Below, one piece after another: positions 44,600 to 54,980 of a DNA stretch of 64,000 nucleotides (its first letter is position 1; each line of letters starts with the position of its first letter). The stretch comes from Canna indica (Eukaryota; Streptophyta; Magnoliopsida; Zingiberales; Cannaceae). A program made the position numbers and the translations under genes. The stretch spans positions 80,129,501 to 80,193,500 of the forward strand of contig CP136890.1 of the NCBI GenBank assembly GCA_034359265.1, in the 5' to 3' direction. The notes beneath the pieces are model-generated. The model was not told where the DNA came from, made no database searches, and saw nothing but the letters and a program-made list of their open reading frames with translations.

Positions 44600-45370
44600 C
44601 TACGCTGCTTGCAACATGTCAACCAATGTGAACTGCACCCTCAGGTGAACCACCAGCACACCAAAAGCTGACACTGACAAGACTGCCCCGCCATCCAAAC
44701 ACATGACCAAATCCTGAGCCAACGGCCTCCTCCTGACTGCCAAATGTGCCAGATTGTCCATAGACTTCCTGCTCAAAGCATCAGCTACCACGTTAGCTTT
44801 CCCCAAATGGTACATGATCGTGCAGTCATAGTCCTTCAAGAGCTCAAGCTATCTTCTCTGCCTCAGGTTCAACTCCTTCTCGGTGAGCAAATACTGGAGG
44901 CTTTTATGATCAATGTATATCTCACAAGCCTCGCTATAAAGGTAGTGACGCCACAGCTTCAACGCGAACACTACTACTGCCAGCTCAAGATCATGAGTTG
45001 GGTAATTGTTCTCGTGAACCTTCAACTGCCTGGAGACATAAGCTATCACCCTGTTAAGCTGCCGATAATCAATGCACATCTGCATGGACCCATCTTTATT
45101 TTTCACAAAGAGCAATAGAGCACCCCAAGGTGAAACACTTGGGCGAATGAAACCCGACTCAAGCAACTCCTGTAACTGGGACTTCAACTCTCTCAACTCA
45201 GCTAGTGTCATCTGATACGGTGGAATAGAGATCGGCTTCACCCCTGGCTGCAAATCAATATAAAATTCAATCTCCCTCTCTAGAGGCAACCCTAGCAACT
45301 CCTCTGGCGAACATATCAGAGAACCTGAATAGCACAGACATTCACCCGATGTCCCTAGCCACACCTCCAT
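44600..45370 (-). pseudogene. Reverse transcriptase with an internal in-frame deletion fused to RNase H (internal region II)
   Basis: The frame 45370-44849 reads from the pre-RT linker ([20 protein letters not shown]) through the first RT motifs ([30 protein letters not shown]). It then passes directly to RNase H ([20 protein letters not shown]). The palm and thumb, including the YxDD catalytic motif, are absent, a loss of roughly 300 residues that leaves the frame open. RNase H continues at 44839-44600 with YHLGKANVVADALSRKS after a frame break. The enzyme cannot copy RNA. Confidence 0.85.
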
Positions 45371-45968
45371 CCCCTTCTACCACAGGCACAAAATCCAACA
45401 AGGACTGGCATCCACCCAGAAGTAGCTTCTGAGCCTTGAGAGCTGAAATTGCCATCAACGACTGTCCCCTTCCCTCACCCTGGAAGGTAAAATGGGGCAA
45501 TCCATGCTTATTGAAGGTCACAGTCTTAGCCCTGTAATCCACTAAGGCGAAATGGTCTCCTAACCAGTCCATGCCCAATATTACATCAAGCTCTAACATC
45601 GGTAGGAGTGTCAATTCAGCTATCAACACATGCCCACAAATGACAACCTCGCAGCCCCGAAAGACTGTCTCTACCAACACAGAAATGCTCATAGGCATAG
45701 ACACCACAAGAGGCAAATCAAGCACAGAAGGTTTCCCTGAAAACTTAGCAGCAAACAAAGCAGATACAAAAGAGTGCGTACCACCCGGATCAAATAAGAC
45801 ATATGCAATGGCAGAACCAACCACAATATTACCTGGCACAACTGCCCTGGATGCCTCAACGCCCTCTTGGTTCATAGCAAACACCCGTGCAGCGGGCCTC
45901 TTTGAACCACTAGCTCGCTGGCCTCCTCCCTGAGGCTGACCCCTCTGAGCTACGGAACCCACTGACAT
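45342..45968 (-). pseudogene. Tekay-type aspartic protease (internal region II) with altered active site
   Basis: A 208-codon frame. The linker is rich in Gln/Gly, then comes the protease region with VLFDPGGTHSFV where active proteases have DSGATHSF, so the catalytic triplet DSG reads DPG. The flap and C-terminal motif LDVILGMDWLGDHFALVDYR are kept. It is followed by the short spacer to reverse transcriptase. Region I has the intact triplet. The change alone would be expected to abolish cleavage of the gag-pol precursor. Confidence 0.8.
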
Positions 45969-45989
45969 TGGTACCTTTCCTCTGGTCTG

Positions 45990-47090
45990 ATCAGGCTGCT
46001 GACTGCCCTTGCTAGGACAATCCTTTCTGTAATGCCCAGTCTGCCCACAACTGAAACATACCTCTGAACATCCCCAACAAGCCCCTCGGTGCTTCCTATG
46101 ACATCGGTTACATCACCGCGGCCCAGGCCTCCGCTGCAAACCTCCAAACGACGCCCTTGGTCCTAGACCCCTGGAGATGTTATTGCCTCTGCCCTGCTGC
46201 GGATCCGCAGTCCTGAAAGTCCCCTCTGAGTAAGCTGGCCGAACCCCCGAAGGCTAGGGTCAAAACTTTTTCTTCTAGGGACCATCACGCCTGTTTGTCG
46301 GTACCATTGCCTCATTTCGGAGTGCCTCATCTACGACCCGAGCAAATGAAGTGTCCTCCATGTAATGGATCAATCTGACGATCTGCGGCCTCAACCCCTC
46401 AACAAACCTCTTGATCCTGGCGCTCTCTATGACTATCAAGGTGGGATGGTACTTCGAGAGTCGAGTGAATTCCATCTCATAATCTGTCACCGACATACTG
46501 CCCGTCTAACGCAACAGCTCGAACTCTTTCGCTCACCTATCCCAGACGCTAACCGGCAAGTACTTCTCCACTATAGCAGCTCTAAACTCCTCCCAGGTAG
46601 GGGGTGGTGCATCTACTGCTCTGCAGTCCATCCAGGTGTGAAGCCAATCCTTGAATGGACCTCTCAGTTGTAACCTGATCAGCCGAGCGATCGTCTCAAA
46701 AGAACAACCAAGCTCCCTGCACAACTCATAGCAATCTCCTATGAAACTGGTGACCTCCACCCGCTGATTTATCCCTGTATACTTCGATGGCTTGAATGCA
46801 AAAAAATCTGAATATAAAGGTGCTCTGGGGGCTCTGACCACCGGTGCTACTGGCTGGACCACCTCTGGTGCTGCGGGTGTTGCCGGTACTGGTTGTGGCT
46901 ACTGCCTCAGCTCCTGCTCCCTGCGGAGCGCCTCAGTCAGCTCTGTCACTCAGGCCTGCAACTGAACAACCATGGGATCCTGTTCCACATCCTCTCGGGC
47001 CTGCGGTGGTCTCCCACGACCCCGGCCCCGGCCTCATCCTCGGCGCTCAGAAGAGTTGTTGTCACTACCGCTCCTTGCGGCATCAAAGGC
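45990..47090 (-). pseudogene. Tekay-type gag (internal region II)
   Basis: The gag domain spans frames 46862-46533 (KYTGINQRVEVTSFIGDCYE, TWEEFRAAIVEKYLPVSVWD) and 46496-46275 (MSVTDYEMEFTRLSKYHP, EGLRPQIVRLIHYMED), with a shift between them. A zinc knuckle (CFSCGQTGHYRKDCPS-like) follows at about 46010-46060. Upstream, Arg/Gly-rich codons and a stop near 46900-46950 mark the damaged N-terminus. It is cleaner than the region I copy but still broken in at least two places. Confidence 0.78.
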
Positions 47091-47293
47091 CTCCATCGAT
47101 TTGGAATCACCAGAAAGAAAATATCAAAATTAGATAATTTAATTCACCCTAAGTCGTTAAGTAACTAAACCACAAGTCGCGCTGAAGTGCAGACTTAGCC
47201 CATTGATCTCATAACATACCCCTACGGTATACTAACACGCTAGCAATGCTCTATACGGTGACAACTCTAGGTCGTAGTCAGACAGAACCACAT

Positions 47294-47305
47294 GCTCTGA
47301 TACCA
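47294..47305 (-). other. Primer-binding site of internal region II
   Basis: Minus-strand TGGTATCAGAGC, complementary to initiator tRNA-Met, three bases from the LTR end at 47309. Confidence 0.85.
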
Positions 47306-47308
47306 CAT

Positions 47309-50136
47309 TGTCACGCCCCAACTCAAGGTCACGTGACCGGTCAGGGTATAGGTGTCTATACCCCGCAGTCAAAATCATGCACATGTCAACTCAACAATAA
47401 AACATAGCAGAAACAAATAAATAAGTTTTATTTCAAATGGAAAACCAAACATAATTCATTATAAGTAAGTTTAGCAAAAATATAAAGTGCAGAAATAATA
47501 AATCAGTTCAATTATTCAATTACAATGAAATCTGAAATAAATACATGAATGTCCCCAAGGGACTACAACTCCAAAACACTGAAACATAAGTGCATGACTA
47601 ACTACAAAAAACTCGACTACGACCCCTAACTAGGACTGCCATGAGATCATGTAGCTCCTCTGCCCTCCAACTGCGCCAAGTGTTCCAGCCCACCTCACCG
47701 ATCAGGCTCTGTAAAACAAAAACAAAATGGCAACGGGTGAGTTCAAAGAACTCAGTGAGCGGTTCTACCAACCCCTAGTAAAATTCAAACACATATATGA
47801 TGCATAAAGCAAAACTCCTGACTCTAGTAGGAGAGGTCACAATGGAGTGACCAGCCAATGGGCCATCTGGCCACTACTTGTCCGAAGACAGCCAACACCC
47901 AAAATGGTGAAGATCAACAGGCCTAAGCCTACCATGCTCTAAGGCAACAACACATACAAGGATAATCGGATAGGCCCTCTAAAATTATCCTAATATAGAG
48001 AAACTCGGAAGCAATCGGGATCGACCCATCCGAACTTGCTCCACGAGACACGTAGGAACAATCGGAAATCGCCCATCCGATCTTGCCCCTTTATGATGTC
48101 ACATGAATAATCAAAATTTTCCCATCCGAACACATTAATTAAAAATACCTCGGGAATAATTGGGTAGGCACTCCGAACTTATTCCACGAGGCCAAACCGG
48201 GATTTGCCCATCCGAACTTGTTCCAATAAATAACGTAGAAGTAATCGGGATTTGCCCATCCGAACTTACCCCTTTTAAATATAAAATATTGGGAACAATC
48301 GGGATTTGCCCATCCGATCTTATTCCACAAGATACGCAGGAACAATCGGGATTTGCTCATCCGAACTTGTTCCACAGGTTGGGAATTAGCCATCCAACCT
48401 TCCGGGTCTAGCCCGAAATTCGGCTCCTCAACGAGCCTCTCCGTCATTCATAAAGATATGACGCATCATGACCTAAGTCAAGTCTCTCCTATGGTGTCTT
48501 AGGGGTGTCCAAATTGGGGAGCATCCCAACACTCCAACACTCGACCTCAACTCCTAGACCCGTATTGTCATAATCCTGTGAGGTTTTATTTCACGCATAA
48601 ATTTTATTTGTTGGTTCATAATAGATTATGCTGACCCCTTGCTCAATTTTAATTATGCAATTAAAATTTAGATCACCAAGATTAGAGTTTTGTTTTAGCT
48701 TATTGTTGTGCCCGAAACTAATATATCTAACCTGAATATGGTCTCCAGAATGTGACCTATGTTTTTAAACTATATTTTATGGTCGAAACAATAGGTTACA
48801 CGACCATATTCAGCAAACTATGCACATTACAAACATGATTTCAAAATCAGCCCTAAAACAAATAATTCAGCATGCAGTTTTCAGCCTAATTGAGTTTCAG
48901 CATAACAAAGGTAATTAAATCCGAAAATTACAGAATTAAATTCCTTAATTAACAACACAACGGAATTATTTAATTGAGGCAAAACTTCTCAAGAATCAAA
49001 TAATGATTACATGAATCAAAACAATCTTCAAGCAAGAATCAAATTACATGATCAAGAATCTCATATCAAGAACGCTCATAGCTTCAAGATCAAATCTTAT
49101 CTTTTTTGTAGAACATGCTCCATATCAAAAATCATATATTTAAATCTAAGGCATGCAACCACAATTCAAGAACCTAAATAGGCAAGAAACTCAAGATATA
49201 AACTTCAAGATAAACAAGATCTCTCACTTAGGCATTTCATCAAACACTTTGAGGGCACCCTTGCTTCACCCTTGTCCGAGCACCCCTAGGGTAAACCTAG
49301 GGTTGCCAAGCCACATAGGGAGAGTCTCGGCCCTCCTCCCATGAATCGGCACAAGAACACGAAAATCAAAACCCACGATTCGGCGAGAAATCACAAGAAT
49401 CAAGAAAACGCCCAAATCGGCTCAAAACTACGAGAGAACCCGAAAAAGGAGAGGTAAAACCACTCACCTAAATAGGAATGATGATTAGAGGAGAAATCCC
49501 GGACGACGGCCCTCAAATTCGGCTTCAAGAGATGGCGGCTCGACTCAAAAAGGGGGGAGAGGGGGCGACTCCTCCTCCTCAAGCCGCCAGCTTGAAGAGA
49601 GGGGAAGAGAGGGAGAGAGAGAGGGCGGCTGGCTCGGCTTGAGGCGGCTCCTCTCAGCTCGGCTCCAAAGGGGAGGGAAAGGGGGAGGAGGCTCGGCGGC
49701 TGCAGCTTGGCTCGGCAGCTTCAAGGGAAGGAGATGGGGGAGGGCGACTGCTTGGCTTGGCGGTTGCTCTCCTCTCTCACTCGGCTGGTGCGGCTCCAAT
49801 AGGGAGCTTTCAGCCCTTGGGGGTGGATTTTATAATCCTCTCCCAATACCACCTATCCACACCCTAACCCCGCATTTTCCTCAACTGGAATCCGCAACCC
49901 GCTAACCCAAAACTAAACCCATCATAAAATACAATCAACAAACATATGCACATCCATATGCAATATAATCAAATCAATTAGTTATATACTTGTAAATCAT
50001 TATTAAACTCACCCGAGCTCACAAGCTCGCACCGGACCATGAGTCGACTCGGCTCGACCTTGAACTAGCCTGCTAGGCTGGCAAACACAAATAATAAAGG
50101 GCTAATAAATAAATAAACAATATCTAGAATATTACA
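47309..50136 (-). mobile_element. Right (5') Tekay LTR
   Basis: Runs from TGTCACGCCCC at 47309 to ATATTACA at 50136, giving TG...CA ends on the minus strand; length 2828 bp. It is adjacent to the primer-binding site of region II. It includes the hairpin repeat array (47990-48390) and a GC-rich zone at 49540-49800. Open frames in the GC-rich zone have no recognisable similarity. It aligns end to end with the central LTR. Confidence 0.88.
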
Positions 50137-50229
50137 GGGTGATTGAAGTTGGAAAACCTTGCCAGTGGAACTAACGAAGCAAAGCGCACTTGGTTATCCT
50201 ACCCTAGGTGGAAGGGAAGGCAGGAAGAG
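50137..50229 (+). repeat. 93-bp direct repeat, right copy
   Basis: GGGTGATTGAAG... to ...GCAGGAAGAG immediately follows the Tekay LTR and ends just before the CACTA J terminus. It matches 24449-24541. Confidence 0.8.
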
Positions 50230-51191
50230 ACAATTCACTACAATAGATATAGCCAGTGGCCGCATAATTTTTCATGGCTAAAAGTTAACTTATCGTGGCT
50301 ACAAATCTTTAACCACACAATAGTTTTCGTTAAGTACTCGTGGATATAAATGGCGTGGCTACTGATCAATAGTCACAAACATTGTAGTACGTGGAAACAA
50401 TATATATCATTTTCCATGAAAGTTATTGTTAGTAATGAACAATTGCAAATGTGGATAATAACATTGTTCGTGGTAATTACCTCATGCAATATTCATCTTA
50501 AAATGTACTTTAGACACATAGATATCATAACCAATACATGTTATAACGAAATGTACACTACTAGAAAAATGGGCATCAGCAACGGCCGAGCCGTTGCAAT
50601 AGAGCCGTGATAGAAAGTCGCGTTGCTGATGACTTAGCAACGGATCAGCGACGGCCGCTCGGGCCGTCGCTCAAAATATTATCAGCAACGGCCGCTCGGG
50701 CCGTCGCTAAAAATATTATCAGCAACGGTTTTGCCACAGACCCGGAGCCGTTGCTGATAACATTAATAGCAACGGCCGCTGAGTCCGTAGCAACACCGTT
50801 AGTAAAACTCCGTCGCTAAGCCGTTGCTGTAGGTCATCAGCAACGGCTTTCGATACACTTTTAGCAACGGCTTTCCCACGGACACCCGTGGGAAAGCCGT
50901 TGCTGATGACGTATACCTGCAAACAGAAAATTTGAAAATTTCAAATTTCCATTGATACATTGATACATAACTCACACACCCATACCCTCATACACACATT
51001 CATTCACACATCACAAACACCTCATACACATTCATTCACACATCACAAACACACCAAGATATACATCAAAACAATTATATTTATATTGATAATTATCCAC
51101 GATAGTATAAAAACAATTCAAATGCAAAATTGAAGTATCAATATCCAAACAAAATAAGTTAAACAAGTTCAATATCCAAACAAAAAATCTC

Positions 51192-52690
51192 ACGATCAGG
51201 ATGGAGGATGGTCTGGATTATATGGCGGGGTCTGGAGCGCTTGAGTGTACACCGGCGTGGACTGACTCGAGGACGATGGATTAGATGATGCCGAAGAGAT
51301 GCCTACTTCGGGATGACCTGACAAGTTGCGTAGCATAGCTTCTATATTCGCCATCGTCTGACTCTGGCGCTCCATTAATTATCTCAGTATGACGCGCGAC
51401 CGTCTCCTCTAGTGTCCTTATCCTATTACTATGATCATAACTGGATCTGGAGGTGGACGGCCGCTCACCAGCGACCGGAGGGGTCAGTGCCCCAAGTGGC
51501 CCTAGTACGGCTCGCGCATGACCACTATCTGCGAAGCCATATACGCGGCCATGGTCCCAGCCACCTGCGGCCTCGACCCACGATGCTGCGTCAAAGTCCT
51601 CGGGGGTACCCCCGCGCTGCACCACCGTCTGGCTGTAGGTCTCCTACCCGAGTTTGATTTTTTGTTTAATATTTATCATAAAACTTAAATTATAAATATA
51701 TAATGAATAATTTAAACAAATATACAATTACCATAATGTATGCAGCGCGGTTGTGGATGTACTCCCCCGTCCCATGTGCTCGACGGTGAGTCCGCTCAAA
51801 CACCGCCACCGGGGAGGGTCGCTGGACACTCCCGTCATCCGACACCGTCGTCTACATTTACAAAACAAATACATTAATTAGTACACATAATAACAAATAA
51901 AATATATAATTAAAAGATATACTTACCATACGGTTTGCGTGCACTGCAAATGCAACAGAGCCGTCGGTGTGACGCGCTGCTCCCCCCGACATGCGATTTC
52001 TAGCCGCATTCCGAGAAACCTCCTGCCATCGATCCATCGACCATATCCCCACGAGCTGGTCCCATATATCCGGAGTAATCCAACCGGGGCCGTATCCCCG
52101 AGTCTCCGCGATGTTAGTGGTCCCAGCTCGGGCCATCGCTTGGGACCGAGCCTGCCCCAGCTGCCCGTTGTACCTTGCCCGGGAAATAGCCTCCCAGGCA
52201 GCGTAAATGAAGGGCCTCTGGTCCTCGGCCCATGTATAGCGAGCCTGCAAAATAATAATATCAGTACCAATATTAATATATCATCATGCATGTAAAAAAT
52301 AATAATAATACGTGCCTCAAACTCGCGCCATAACATGTCGACGTGCTCGCTAGGCACGTGAGACCACGTAGGCCATGCCCCGTGCATGTATCGTCGAATA
52401 GTAGAAGAAATGCTCCTCGGCACTTCTTCTTGCTCGAACCTGCACAACAAAAATAAATTTTAATATTATATTATGATATAATGAATTTGTAATGATTCAT
52501 AATTCATGATATATTACCGCTCCCCAATCACGCTAATCAATCTACGTGACTCTGTGGCTGGTGGAGGCTGCCACCTGTTCGGCCCGCGTGGCCGCCTACG
52601 TCTGGATGTACTAGCCTCGGCAGTATCATCCTCAAGAGGATCAGCAACAGGAGGATCAGCAGCATGAGTAAGTGCTGGAGTCTCACCGAT
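51192..52690 (-). pseudogene. TNPA-like gene of element G
   Basis: Exon borders parallel the other copies: exon 5 about 51650-51192, exon 4 about 51850-51733, exon 3 about 52245-51927, exon 2 about 52440-52314, exon 1 remnant about 52690-52518. Exon 3 carries the Transposase_24 core (FIYAAWEAISRARYNGQLGQ). In exon 5 a 4-bp insertion near 51376-51380 (ATTAATTATC where F has ATCAAC) shifts the frame in the coiled coil. The exon 1 start is replaced by minisatellite sequence, so initiation would have to come from elsewhere. Confidence 0.7.
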
Positions 52691-53095
52691 CGGAGTCTCA
52701 CCGATTTCGGCGCGAGTCCGAATTGGACAATTCTGGCGCGCGTCCGAAGTGGACGATTCCGACGCGAGTCCGAATTGGACGATTCCGGCGCACGTCCGAA
52801 GTGGACGATTCCGGCGCGCGTCCGATGTGGACAAACCGGCGCGCGTCCGAAATTAATCTAAACCCTAATAATTAATCTAACAAATTAAACAATTAATCTA
52901 AACAATTAATTAACAATTATTAAACAATTAATTAACAATTATAAAACAATATAAAATATATATATAATTATAAATTCCGACGCCGGAGTCCTCCCTCCGG
53001 CGCCGGCGTACAGTGGCCGGACACACTGTCCGGCCACTGTAGAAGGTCCGGCGGCGGCCATAGGCCGACCGCCGCCGGCCGAAACCCTAGAAATA

Positions 53096-53472
53096 TCAGA
53101 TTGGGATTGTGCACAGATGGTTTTAATCCGTTTGGACATTCTGCAACTCCTTATTCAGTTTGGCCAGTGCTGCTGACAGTTTATAATTTGCCACCGTCAA
53201 TGTGCATGAAAGATGAATTTATTTATCTTTTGATGATTATTCCGGGTCCTAAGGGTCCGCGAAAAGAAATTGACATATTTCTCAGACCCTTGATAGATGA
53301 ATTGAAAACATTGTGGACTGAGGGAGCTGTCACTTATGATTGTCATCAGAAGTAAAACTTCAATTTAAAGGCCGCGGTCTTGTGGACAATCAATGATTTC
53401 CCCGCGTACGGCATGTTGTCGGGTTGGAGCACTCACGGCCGACTCTCTTGCCCGTATTGTATGGAACACTCT
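53096..53472 (+). pseudogene. Inverted fragment of TNPD inside element G
   Basis: The plus-strand frame reads GLCTDGFNPFGHSATPYSVW, PGPKGPRKEIDIFLRPLIDE and TEGAVTYDCH, then after a TAA stop continues to the CPYCMEHS region. This is the tnp2 section of family-1 TNPD, reversed relative to the element's other genes. It matches F more closely than D (shared TCAGTTTGGCC). The left junction shows microhomology: both partners contain CTAGAAATA. The right junction joins ACACTCT to leader sequence CGCCGCCGGTCGGATT. A minus-strand transcript from the TATA site at 53693-53699 would contain this piece as antisense to TNPD. Confidence 0.88.
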
Positions 53473-54002
53473 CATTGCCGCCGCCGCCGGTCGGATTGAT
53501 TCCCGCCGGCCGAAACCTAGTGAAGAGCCGGCCGGCCGATCAACATACCTGAACAAGACGGCAGCAGCGGCAGCGGCGGCGAAAGGCGTCTGCGTCGGCA
53601 GCGTCGGCAGCAGCGACAGCGGCGGCGAGAGGCGAGAGCAGCGGCGGCGGCAGCAGCGGGAGGAAGAAGGGTCGGGCGCGCGACTGGTGCCCTATATAAA
53701 CTTATCAGCAACGGCTCACTCGCCCGTTAGAAAGCCGTTGCTGATAAGTTATCATCAGCAACGGCTCACTTATCCGTTGGCAAGCCGTTGCTGACAATTA
53801 AGCAGCAACGGCTCGCCTTTCCGTCAGAAAGTCGTTGCTGATAATTAAAATAATCAGCAACAGCTCGGTTTTCCGTTAGAACACCGTTGCAGATACAGAT
53901 ATCTGCAACGGCTCGGGCGGCCGTAAGAATGCCGTTGCAAATAGCAACGGCTTGAGCGGCCGTTGCTGATAGCCGTTGCTGAAGACCAAGTTTCTAGTAG
54001 TG

Positions 54003-54980
54003 GTAACCATGAAAGTTTCGTGCATATTAGTCATCCAGCTTTGTGGCTAATATTGTAGTTTGTGACAACTTATTACTTAAGTTAATAATCTTAACAGTTA
54101 TTATCCACAATTAGTTTCATAACTAAAAATAATATGTAAGATTAGCCACGAGTATTGTCGCTAATATTGTATAATATATTTGTGATAATAGAATCAGTCG
54201 TGGCAAATGATCAATTAATCGTCATATAAAATTAGTTCCAACAATCAATTTGTAGCAATTAATGAACTATAATCAACGAACGACACGTGGTAATTGGAAA
54301 GATTTGTTCTCATGAAATTTATGTGACAAATATTCGAGTGCTTGCCACAATAACACTCATATATTTTTGTGGCAAATTGCAGTGATAGCCACGAAAACAA
54401 ATATTGTAATAACAAGCTTGAGAGAGTCGTTGTCACGTTTTTTTTTTTGTAAATGCTTACAGAGCATTTCTTACGATTTTTTTTGTGAATAACATTTATC
54501 CTACTTTGGTGACAAACAATATTGTGGCAAATGATTCAAAAACATCAATCACGAATATTCGTGATTAATGTTGGATTCACATTTACAACTGTATTTGCAA
54601 TACAAATCATATGACATAAAATCAAAATATCAATAATTGTCAAAAACATTCTTCACAATAATTCAAATATATCATATCTAACAATGTCTCAAAAACATAG
54701 TCTCAGAAGTATCATACTAATTTTTCATCAAAAAAGAAACATTAAACAAGTTTGGATTGGTCAAATACTCCAAAATACACCGACTATTATCAAAAGTTTC
54801 TATGACATTGTCAACATATCGTTTTTCAATCTTTACAAGCCAATGATATCAAGTAGAAATTACCTGCACCATTAACCATAAATATTGTTATCAAGTAGAA
54901 ATGACGTCGTCTATTGTAGTCTAATGTAATATTACATCATTAACCATTACAATTAATATATTCATTGAGACCTAAAGAAC
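54003..54980 (-). repeat. Subterminal and 3' flank region of CACTA J
   Basis: Repeated GTGGCAA/TTGCCAC and GTGGCTA/TAGCCAC motifs occur to about 54560. AT-rich DNA without a gene follows to the end of the TNPA-like gene. An inverted TCTATTGTAGT, like the complement of the J terminus, occurs at 54910-54920. Confidence 0.5.

Larger units (their letters stand above)
50556..54002 (-). mobile_element. Family-1 CACTA element G, with inverted TNPD fragment
   Basis: CACTACTAGAAAAATGGGCA at 50556 and TTTCTAGTAGTG to 54002 are flanked by GTA on both sides (50553-50555 and 54003-54005). At 3447 bp it holds a TNPA-like gene, then directly the minisatellite and palindromes: its own TNPD and the 80-bp inverted repeat are deleted. 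At the deletion border GAGTCTCACCGAT is duplicated (about 52678-52705). Between the palindromes and the TATA site (53693) lies a 380-bp TNPD piece in inverted orientation. Confidence 0.9.
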
